The notes beneath the pieces were generated by a model that saw only the letters and a list, made by a program, of their open reading frames with translations, was not told the origin of the DNA and made no database searches. A stretch of DNA of 64,000 bases, taken from Clostridiales bacterium (GTDB lineage: Bacteria > Bacillota > Clostridia > Christensenellales > Aristaeellaceae). The stretch covers positions 1-64,000 of the forward strand of contig SVGL01000010.1 in the NCBI GenBank assembly GCA_015056325.1. The letters run 5' to 3'. This document shows, piece by piece, positions 47,275 to 54,201 of the stretch. How positions within the stretch are numbered: the stretch's first letter is position 1; every line of letters starts with the position of its first letter. The position numbers and the translations under genes were made by a program.

Positions 47275-48429
47275 ATGAATGTGATGAAGCGCCTGATGGC
47301 CTTTATGCTGATGGTCTGCATGCTGCTGCCTATGGCCGTGTGGGCCGAGGAGAACGAGGCAGAGGATACCTTTGCGGACTTCGGCGAAGAGATCGTGATC
47401 GACACGGAGGACGCCCAGTCCGCCGAAGAGGAGGAAGAGGAAATCTACATCCCCGAGGAGGACGAGGAGCTTGCCGCTGCGGTGGAGATCCTTGACGCGG
47501 AGATTGACGAATCTGTCGATCCCACCAAGCTCGACCTCAATGAGAACCTGCCTGATAACGTGGTCAATATCCTGCTGGTGGGCATCGACGGCCGCTCGAA
47601 GGAGATTGAAAAGGGCACCCAGCATGGCGATGTGCAGATCATCGTGTCCATCAACAAGGATGAGGGCACCATCAAGCTCACCAGCGTCCTGCGCGACCTG
47701 TATGTCACCATCCCTGGCTACAAGTCTAAGAACCGCATCAACGTGGCTTACCAGCGCGGCGGCGGTCAGCTGGCCATGCGCACGATGAATAACCTGCTGG
47801 AGCTGAACATCCAGCATTATGTGGTCATCAACTTCTATGGCCTGGCGTCTATCATTGACAGCCTGGGCGGCATCGACATTGAGCTGACCAAGGCAGAAGC
47901 CGGCGCCATCAACACATACATTAAGAAGAACCTCAAAAAGGGCGGCTACGACAGCCAGGAAAAGGGCTACGAGCGCCAGGATCTGAAGAAGGTCAACGGT
48001 GTACAGCACCTGGACGGCATCCAGGCGGTGATGTATGCCCGCCTGCGCTCCATCGACAATGACTTCAAGCGCTCAGAGCGTCAGCGCCATCTGCTGGAGC
48101 TGCTGCTGGGCAAGGTGCTGGAGGGCGGCCTGGACATGAACAAGCTTCTGGGCCTGCTGGAGACCTGCCTGCCCTATGCGGAGACCAACATGTCCGCGAT
48201 GGACATGGTTTCCCTGGCGATGGGCGTGCTCCGCTCGGATATCCTCAAGAAGCTGGAGAGCGGCGAGCCTCTGCTGCAGCAGAACCGCATCCCCATGGAT
48301 GAGACCTGGAAGTACTACACCACCGACGGCGGCGCATCTGTGGTCTCTTTCCGCACCACCAAGCGCCAGCAGGAGAATGTGGAGGCCATCCACCAGTTCA
48401 TCTACGGCGAGTACATTCCTGCGAAGTAA
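47275..48429 (+). CDS. LytR-CpsA-Psr family cell-wall ligase
   Basis: 384 residues. An N-terminal signal or anchor helix (MKRLMAFMLMVCMLLPMAVWA) is followed by a very acidic linker of about 60 residues. The LCP domain spans about 95-270: NILLVGIDGRS, KLTSVLRDLYVTIPGYKSKN, RINVAYQRGGGQLAMRTMNN, VVINFYGLASIIDSLGGIDI, LDGIQAVMYARLRSIDNDFK with RSERQRHLLE. All catalytic arginine and aspartate positions of the family are present. LCP enzymes transfer teichoic acid or other glycopolymers from lipid carriers to peptidoglycan. The signal region could be cleaved (AWA-E), whereas most LCP proteins keep a membrane anchor. Confidence 0.93.
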   Translation: MNVMKRLMAFMLMVCMLLPMAVWAEENEAEDTFADFGEEIVIDTEDAQSAEEEEEEIYIPEEDEELAAAVEILDAEIDESVDPTKLDLNENLPDNVVNILLVGIDGRSKEIEKGTQHGDVQIIVSINKDEGTIKLTSVLRDLYVTIPGYKSKNRINVAYQRGGGQLAMRTMNNLLELNIQHYVVINFYGLASIIDSLGGIDIELTKAEAGAINTYIKKNLKKGGYDSQEKGYERQDLKKVNGVQHLDGIQAVMYARLRSIDNDFKRSERQRHLLELLLGKVLEGGLDMNKLLGLLETCLPYAETNMSAMDMVSLAMGVLRSDILKKLESGEPLLQQNRIPMDETWKYYTTDGGASVVSFRTTKRQQENVEAIHQFIYGEYIPAK

Positions 48430-48440
48430 AATCACATTCG

Positions 48441-48470
48441 GGCGGGCGGCGTGGGCTGTCCGCCTGTTTC
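48441..48470 (+). terminator. Possible terminator after the LCP gene
   Basis: A GC-rich stem (GGCGG / CCGCC) with a ten-base loop and TGTTTC, 12 bases after the stop codon. Weak. Confidence 0.4.
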
Positions 48471-48515
48471 ATGCAAAAAACCTGCATTTTCCCTGAAAAA
48501 TCCGCGTTTTGCCTC

Positions 48516-48544
48516 TTGCTTTTCCATGGGGGCTGTGGTATAAT
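48516..48544 (+). promoter_or_regulatory. rpmB promoter
   Basis: TTGCTT (48516-48521), 17-base spacer, TATAAT (48539-48544) with TGG extended -10, 46 bases before rpmB. Confidence 0.75.
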
Positions 48545-48590
48545 AGCAAGGCTTTGATGTGTGCATACTCCAACAAGGAGGTGGATTTCC

Positions 48591-48803
48591 ATGGGTAAGT
48601 ATTGCGAAGTTTGCGGCAAGGGTACTCTGAACGGCCACGCCGTCAGCCACTCCAACCGTAAGACCAACCGCATCTGGGCTCCCAATGTTCAGAATGTCCG
48701 CGTTGTGGTCAACGGCACTGCGAAGCGTATGAACGTCTGCACCAGCTGCCTGCGCAGCGGCAACGTCACTCGTGCGCTCCCCCGTACCCGCAAGGAAGCG
48801 TAA
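48591..48803 (+). CDS. rpmB: 50S ribosomal protein L28
   Basis: 70 residues. The start at 48591 (MGKYCEVCGKGTLNGH) follows AAGGAGG; the open frame extends ten residues upstream without meaning. Zinc-binding pairs CEVC and CTSC mark the zinc-containing form of L28. The core SHSNRKTNRIWAPNVQNVRV is diagnostic. Standard length. Two similar hairpins follow. Confidence 0.97.
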   Translation: MGKYCEVCGKGTLNGHAVSHSNRKTNRIWAPNVQNVRVVVNGTAKRMNVCTSCLRSGNVTRALPRTRKEA

Positions 48804-48848
48804 TCGGTTCGCCGGTTCGTCACGCCTTAGCAGAGGATGCATCAATTT

Positions 48849-48880
48849 CGTCAGACTGTTGTGCGACGGTCTGGCGATTT
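48849..48880 (+). terminator. rpmB-downstream hairpin 1
   Basis: Stem CGTCAGAC / GTCTGGCG around TGTTGTGCGACG, followed by ATTTTCT. It shares the apex TTGTGCGAC with the hairpin at 48902. Confidence 0.55.
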
Positions 48881-48901
48881 TCTGTAAATGGGTCGAAGAC
48901 C

Positions 48902-48937
48902 CCTCCGATTGTTGTGCGACAATCGGAGGTTTTTTGT
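48902..48937 (+). terminator. rpmB-downstream hairpin 2 (strong terminator)
   Basis: Stem CCTCCGATTGT / ACAATCGGAGG around TGTGCG, followed by TTTTTTG. It is preceded by the small hairpin GGGTC-GAA-GACCC at 48890-48902. The remaining 100 bases before mrfA hold no gene. Confidence 0.8.
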
Positions 48938-49039
48938 TTTAATTCGTAATTAGGAATGCGGAATGCGGAATTTACCAAGTTGCTCGGTGTTCGCCTTTAC
49001 AAGGGAACATACATGCGGTATAATGAAGATAATACCTCG

Positions 49040-49059
49040 AAAGGGGGTCGAAGACCCTG
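49040..49059 (+). promoter_or_regulatory. mrfA ribosome site inside a start-codon hairpin
   Basis: AAAGGGGG (49040-49047) overlaps the hairpin GGGTC-GAA-GACCC (49045-49057), whose last C is the first base of the proposed CTG start. The layout equals that of ruvA (29240-29257), including the GAA loop. Confidence 0.55.
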
Positions 49060-51327
49060 AATGTAGACCAGTTGACCCAACAGCTCCGCAGCGACCCGCT
49101 GTTCATGCGCAATGTCGTGCGCTGGGAAACCATCCCGCCCCGTGAGGCGAAGTATGCTGCTTTTCCAGAGCAGCTGGACGAGCGGCTGATCCCCGTGCTG
49201 CAGAAGAGAGGGATCCACCAGCTGTACACCCATCAGGCCCATGCGGTACGCTCCGTGCTGGAAGGGCAGGATGTGGTGGTTGTCACTCCCACGGCCTCGG
49301 GCAAAACCATGTGCTACAATCTGCCGGTGCTGTCCGCCATTCTGCAGAATGAGGACGCCCGCGCGCTGTATCTGTTCCCGACCAAGGCACTTTCCGCCGA
49401 TCAGGTCAGCGAGCTGTACGAGCTGATTGAGATGATGGGCGTGGACATCAAGACCTACACCTACGACGGCGATACCCCCGGCGCAGCGCGCAAGGCGGTG
49501 CGGCAGGCGGGGCATATCGTGGTCACCAATCCTGACATGCTGCACTCCGGCATCCTGCCTCACCATACCAAGTGGGTCAAGCTGTTCGAGAATCTGCGCT
49601 ATATTGTCATCGACGAGATCCACACCTACCGCGGCGTGTTCGGGTCGAACCTGGCCAATGTCCTGCGCCGCCTGATCCGCCTGTGCAGTTTCTACGGCTC
49701 GAAGCCCCAGTTCATCCTGTGCTCGGCGACCATCGCCAACCCCCAGGAGCTGGCGGAAACCCTCATTGGGCGGCCCGTCCACATGGTGGACGACAACGGC
49801 GCGCCTATGGGCGCGCGGCACTTCGTGTTCTACAACCCGCCGGTGGTGAACCGCCAGCTGGGCATCCGGCGCGGGGTGATCCCGGAGACGCGCAACATCG
49901 CCTCCATGCTGCTGAAGAACGGCATCCAGACCATTACCTTCGCCCGATCGCGGCTGACGGTGGAGGTGCTGACCAAGTACCTGAAGGACCTGGTGCGCGA
50001 TCCTATCGGCAACGCCGGACGGGTGCGCGGCTATCGCGGCGGATACCTTCCCACTGAACGCCGCGAGATCGAGAAGGGGCTGCGGGCGGGCTCCATCGAC
50101 GCGGTGGTCTCCACCAACGCCCTCGAGCTGGGCATCGACATCGGCGCGCTGGACGCCTGCGTGCTTTGCGGTTACCCGGGGACGATCGCCTCTGCGTGGC
50201 AGCAGGCGGGCCGCGCTGGCCGCCGCAAGGGGACGAGCATCGTGTTCTACGTCGCATCCTCCGCAGCGATCGACCAGTACATCGTCAGCCACCCGGATTA
50301 TTTCCTGCGCCAGAGCCCGGAGAACGCTCTGCTTAACCCTGACAACCTCTACATCATGCTCAGTCACTTCAAGTGTGCAGCCTTTGAGCTGCCCTTCGAG
50401 GACGGCGACGCCTTCGGCAACGCTCCCGGTACCCCGGAAATGCTGGAGTACCTCACCGAGGCAAACATCGTCCGCCATGTGGACGGGCGATACCACTGGT
50501 CGGCGGAGGACTTCCCGGCCAGCGAGATCAGCCTGCGAAGCGCGTCCGCTGAGGAAAACTTCATGATCATTGATATCACCAATCCCCAGAAGCACCGCGT
50601 GATTGGAGAGATGGACCGATTCACCGTGCCGATGCTGCTGCACGAGAATGCCATCTATATGCACGAGGCCCAGCAGTATCAGGTGGAAAAGCTGGACTTC
50701 GACGCGTGCAAGGCCTTCATCCGCCGGGTGGATACGGGCTACTACACGGACGCGGACCTCAACGTGACGTTGTCCCTGCTGGACATTGAGCGGGAGGAAG
50801 AGCGGGGTGGCGTCCACCGCGGCCTGGGTGAGGTGCGGGTGTCCACGCTGGTGACGATGTTCAAGAAGATCAAGTTCGACACCCACGAGACGCTGGGCTT
50901 CGGGCATGTCAGATTGCCGGAGACGGACATGCATACCACCGCCATGTGGTGGACGCTGCCGGACGAGCTGGCGGCGAAGTATGACTCCGACACGCTGAAA
51001 AACGGCATGCTGGGCGTGACGAACCTGCTGCGGATCGTGGCGCCTTTGTCGCTGATGTGCGCGCCCCAGGACGTGGCGGTGCTGTACCAGGTGAAGTCGC
51101 CGATCACAAACAAGCCGACGATCATCCTGTACGACAACTGCCCGGGCGGCGTGGGTCTGAGCCACAAGGCCTACGGGATGCAGCAGCTGCTGCTGGAGCA
51201 GGCGCTGCAAATCGTGAATGATTGCTCGTGTCCGTTTGGGTGTCCCAGCTGCGCCGGACCGATGGGCGAGATAGGCATGAATGGCAAGCGCACAGCGTGG
51301 GAGCTGCTGAAGGAACTGGTGAAGTAA
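49057..51327 (+). CDS. mrfA: MrfA-type DEAD/DEAH-box DNA repair helicase
   Basis: 756 residues if started at CTG 49057 (reading (M)NVDQLTQQLRSDPLFM). This start is proposed because AAAGGGGG lies nine bases upstream and relatives begin similarly; the nearest common start, TTG 49072, lies far from any ribosome site, and the ATG at 49061 is immediately followed by a stop. Motifs: TPTASGKTMCYNLP (Walker A), VIDEIHTYRG (DEIH), LCSATIANPQE, and GRAGRRKGTS. The C-terminal cysteine cluster CSCPFGCPSCAGP is the DUF1998/MrfA zinc-binding signature. In Bacillus subtilis MrfA (YprA) works with MrfB in a UvrA-independent repair of mitomycin-type damage; mrfB follows here. Confidence 0.9.
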   Translation: MNVDQLTQQLRSDPLFMRNVVRWETIPPREAKYAAFPEQLDERLIPVLQKRGIHQLYTHQAHAVRSVLEGQDVVVVTPTASGKTMCYNLPVLSAILQNEDARALYLFPTKALSADQVSELYELIEMMGVDIKTYTYDGDTPGAARKAVRQAGHIVVTNPDMLHSGILPHHTKWVKLFENLRYIVIDEIHTYRGVFGSNLANVLRRLIRLCSFYGSKPQFILCSATIANPQELAETLIGRPVHMVDDNGAPMGARHFVFYNPPVVNRQLGIRRGVIPETRNIASMLLKNGIQTITFARSRLTVEVLTKYLKDLVRDPIGNAGRVRGYRGGYLPTERREIEKGLRAGSIDAVVSTNALELGIDIGALDACVLCGYPGTIASAWQQAGRAGRRKGTSIVFYVASSAAIDQYIVSHPDYFLRQSPENALLNPDNLYIMLSHFKCAAFELPFEDGDAFGNAPGTPEMLEYLTEANIVRHVDGRYHWSAEDFPASEISLRSASAEENFMIIDITNPQKHRVIGEMDRFTVPMLLHENAIYMHEAQQYQVEKLDFDACKAFIRRVDTGYYTDADLNVTLSLLDIEREEERGGVHRGLGEVRVSTLVTMFKKIKFDTHETLGFGHVRLPETDMHTTAMWWTLPDELAAKYDSDTLKNGMLGVTNLLRIVAPLSLMCAPQDVAVLYQVKSPITNKPTIILYDNCPGGVGLSHKAYGMQQLLLEQALQIVNDCSCPFGCPSCAGPMGEIGMNGKRTAWELLKELVK

Positions 51328-51423
51328 GCCTGTGAGGACAGCAGACGGCTCCCTTAGCTGCCTGCGGGAGAATGCGCAAGCCGCATGATCTGCCTATAAC
51401 AACGGAGAAAGGAGGGATGCGCC

Positions 51424-52581
51424 ATGAATCTTCGCGACAAGCTTAAGGCCATCGAAAAGCCCAAAGTCAAAGTAACCGTCGTGCCAACCCAGCCGGAAGC
51501 GCCGCCGCGTCCCGCCTTCACCGACTGCTGGCGCGCCGAAACCACCCACACGCCCTCCGCTTACCCTATCCGGCGTGAAACCGTCATGCTCATGCAGGGC
51601 GACGACATGCCGGGGGATTTTTCCCCGGAGCGCATCCTTTACCTCGATACAGAAACCACCGGCCTCATGGGCGCGGGGACGGTTGCCTTCGAGGTGGGCT
51701 TGGGATGGCAGGCGGGGAGTACCTTCCACGTGCGGCAGCTGGTTATGCGGGACTACCCGGAGGAGCGCTTCCTGCTGGAGGAGATCGTCCGCGTAGCAGA
51801 AAGCTTCGACGTGGTGTGCACCTTCAACGGCAAGACCTTCGATTTGCCCCTACTGCGCAACCGTTTCATCATGAACCGAATCCGCACAACCTGCCTGGAC
51901 AAGCCCCACATCGACCTTTTGCACATCGCGAGGCGTGTGTGGAAGCTGCGCCTCAAGCACTGCAACCTCACCAACCTGGAGGAAGCCCTGCTGGGCATCC
52001 CGCGCGTGGACGACCTGCCCGGCGCCCAGGTGCCGGAAAGGTTCTTTTCCTATTTGAAGACGGGGGATTTCACCCTGCTGGACGACGTGCTTGACCACAA
52101 TGAGCAGGACATCGTCAGCCTGCAGAATCTTCTCAGCCACATGTGCCGCATGTACGAGAATCCCGAGCAGCTGCGCTTTGACGAGGATGTGTACTCGATG
52201 GGTGTGGCGTTGGAGCGCTTCCATCATGGCCAGGAGGCTCGCCGGTGCTACGAGCTGGCCGGCGGGGCGATGCATGCGGCATCCCAGAGCCGCCTGGCCC
52301 AAAGCTATCGCAAATCCGGCGAACGCGCTGAGGCTGTCCATATCTGGCAGGAGATGATCCGTCGCCGTGAGGGAGGCGTCTCCCCTTATGTGGAACTGGC
52401 CAAGCACTATGAGCATGCGGAAAAGGACTACGCGGCCGCCCTGGATGTGGTCAGGAAGGCCCTTGTTTTGCTGGCGGAGCCCACTTTATTTGAAGATAGT
52501 GCTGTACAAGATGCCAGAAATGCGTTACAATACCGGTATGAGCGCCTGAAACGGAAAGCAAGCACTCACATGAATGATTGA
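51424..52581 (+). CDS. mrfB: MrfB-type DnaQ-like exonuclease with TPR tail
   Basis: 385 residues. After a 55-residue Pro-rich N-terminus comes a YprB-type RNase H-like exonuclease: YLDTETTG (Asp75, Glu77), TFNGKTFDLPLLRNR, HIDLLHIARRVWKLRLKHC, and DVLDHNEQDIVSLQNL. These give the four acidic DEDD residues. The C-terminal 130 residues are TPR-like helices (GVALERFHHGQEARRCYELA). MrfB acts with the MrfA helicase in DNA repair. The two genes are adjacent as in Bacillus, with 96 bases between them. The start follows AAAGGAGG. Confidence 0.88.
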   Translation: MNLRDKLKAIEKPKVKVTVVPTQPEAPPRPAFTDCWRAETTHTPSAYPIRRETVMLMQGDDMPGDFSPERILYLDTETTGLMGAGTVAFEVGLGWQAGSTFHVRQLVMRDYPEERFLLEEIVRVAESFDVVCTFNGKTFDLPLLRNRFIMNRIRTTCLDKPHIDLLHIARRVWKLRLKHCNLTNLEEALLGIPRVDDLPGAQVPERFFSYLKTGDFTLLDDVLDHNEQDIVSLQNLLSHMCRMYENPEQLRFDEDVYSMGVALERFHHGQEARRCYELAGGAMHAASQSRLAQSYRKSGERAEAVHIWQEMIRRREGGVSPYVELAKHYEHAEKDYAAALDVVRKALVLLAEPTLFEDSAVQDARNALQYRYERLKRKASTHMND

Positions 52582-52602
52582 AACATCAAAGGAGTCATAC
52601 AT

Positions 52603-53433
52603 ATGGGATTCATGGCAAGTTGGAAGGGGCAGCAGGCAATGCGCGCCCACACCAAGGGTGAACTGGAAAAGGCAAAGAAGCTGTATCAAGAGGCGATCGA
52701 TGGCGGGCTGATGGAGGCCCGCACGATGCTGAGCTACTCGCTGCTTTTGATCCGCGAGGGCAGCTATGAGCAGGCCATGGCGCTGCTGCTCAAGACACAG
52801 AAGGCCCCCGACCTCACCCCGGACCGCAAGAGCCAGCTCTTTGTGGACTACGCTGCCTGCTGTGCCAAGACTGGTCAGCTGGAAAAGGGCGTGAAGCTCC
52901 TGGAGAAGCAGCATGCCCGTACCCCCATCGGCCTGACCTACCAGACCCTGGGGTACCTGTATGTGGAACAGCTCTCCCAGGGTAAGCCCGTGGCGGACGA
53001 AAACACTGTGGTCATGGTTCCCGGCCCCCATGAGTTTTCCGACCCCGTGCCCGGTGAGGGCCTCTCCGTGGAGGAGAAGCAGGCTATCCTGGACAAGCAG
53101 TATGAGGAGCTGAAGCAGAAGGCCTTGAAGCTTATCGATGACTCCCTGGAGTACGACGACGAGGATCCCGTCTGCCTGGACAACAAGGGCCAGTATTTCT
53201 ACCGTGTCCTGGGCGACAAGGCTGCCGCCAAGGCGTGGTTCGACAAGGCCCACGAGGAGAAGCCCGGTCAGATTGACAGCCTGTGGTTCCTCAGCCGCTA
53301 CGACATTGAAAATGGCGACACCGAGGCGGCTATCGAGAAGCTGGAGACCGCTCTGGAGGGTCGCTTCTCCCCGCTGAACTATGTGGACAAGGACGCTGTT
53401 GCGGCAGAGATCAAGCGGCTCAAAGGGGAGTAA
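52603..53433 (+). CDS. Tetratricopeptide-repeat protein
   Basis: 276 residues, made of helical TPR units: KGELEKAKKLYQEAIDGGLM (about 18-37), LLIREGSYEQAMALLLKTQK, CAKTGQLEKGVKLLEKQHAR, and later LGDKAAAKAWFDKAHEEKP and IENGDTEAAIEKLETALEG. A central insertion (about 125-170) is Pro/Glu-rich and charged. It has no signal peptide or enzyme motif. It is 21 bases after mrfB with AAAGGAG as ribosome site, so it is likely part of the mrfAB unit; a role as an interaction partner is inferred from this only. Confidence 0.82.
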   Translation: MGFMASWKGQQAMRAHTKGELEKAKKLYQEAIDGGLMEARTMLSYSLLLIREGSYEQAMALLLKTQKAPDLTPDRKSQLFVDYAACCAKTGQLEKGVKLLEKQHARTPIGLTYQTLGYLYVEQLSQGKPVADENTVVMVPGPHEFSDPVPGEGLSVEEKQAILDKQYEELKQKALKLIDDSLEYDDEDPVCLDNKGQYFYRVLGDKAAAKAWFDKAHEEKPGQIDSLWFLSRYDIENGDTEAAIEKLETALEGRFSPLNYVDKDAVAAEIKRLKGE

Positions 53434-53476
53434 GTGCTGCTGTGGCATTCCCCCCTCCGTCTGCTGTGCAGACATC

Positions 53477-53520
53477 GCCCTTTCGTAGGGGAACTGTCGC
53501 CGCAAGGAGACGGAGAGGTT
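53477..53520 (+). repeat. Short operon-end palindromic repeat (family 3), copy 4
   Basis: CTTTCGTAGGGGAACTGTCG then CCGCAAGGAGACGGAGAGGTT. It aligns with copy 3 at 47155. It occupies the gap between the TPR gene and pth; no gene is seen there. Confidence 0.5.
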
Positions 53521-53590
53521 CACAACCGACAAATTTCGCGGAGGGGGTATTGATCCCTCTCCGCCATACCGTGTTTTGGAGAAAGGAATC

Positions 53591-54169
53591 ATGATGGAAA
53601 CATATATTGTTGTGGGCCTGGGAAATCCCGGTGCCCAGTACGCAAAGACCCGCCACAACGCGGGCTGGGAGTCCCTGGAGGTGCTGGTGCGCCGGTGGAA
53701 TGCGCCCCTCATCAAGAAGAAGTTCGACGGGCTCCTGGCGGAAACCACCTATGACGGTAAGCGCGTGGTGCTCTGTCAGCCGCAGACCTTTATGAATGCC
53801 TCGGGTGAGTGCGTGCAGCAGCTGCTGGCATGGTACAAGTGTCCACTGGAGAATATGATGGTGATTTATGATGACATTGACCTGCCGGCAGCCAAGCTCC
53901 GGGTGCGGAAGAATGGCAGTAGCGGCACCCATAACGGCATGAGGTCGATCCTGCAGTGCATCGGGGGCCAGCAGGGCTTTCCGCGGATCCGCGTGGGCGT
54001 GGGTTCCAAGCCGGAGGGCTGGGATCTGGCAGACTGGGTGCTGAGCACCTATCGCATGGCGGAGGAGCGTGAAGCAATGGAGAAAACCTTTGCCAAAGCC
54101 GCCGATGTGGTGGAGGACTGGCTGAAAAACGGTATTGACCATGCCATGCAGCTGGGAAACCGCAACTGA
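53591..54169 (+). CDS. pth: Peptidyl-tRNA hydrolase
   Basis: 192 residues. It frees tRNA from peptidyl-tRNAs dropped by stalled ribosomes. The start at 53591 (MMETYIVVGLGNPGAQY) follows GAAAGGAATC. Catalytic histidine lies in YAKTRHNAGW, with PQTFMNASGE, YDDIDLPAAKLRVRKNG and GSSGTHNGMRSI as the other substrate-binding blocks. Length is typical. It is followed by mfd, a common Firmicute arrangement. Confidence 0.96.
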   Translation: MMETYIVVGLGNPGAQYAKTRHNAGWESLEVLVRRWNAPLIKKKFDGLLAETTYDGKRVVLCQPQTFMNASGECVQQLLAWYKCPLENMMVIYDDIDLPAAKLRVRKNGSSGTHNGMRSILQCIGGQQGFPRIRVGVGSKPEGWDLADWVLSTYRMAEEREAMEKTFAKAADVVEDWLKNGIDHAMQLGNRN

Positions 54170-54201
54170 TGCCGACTTGAACCCATGATGAAAGGATCAC
54201 T

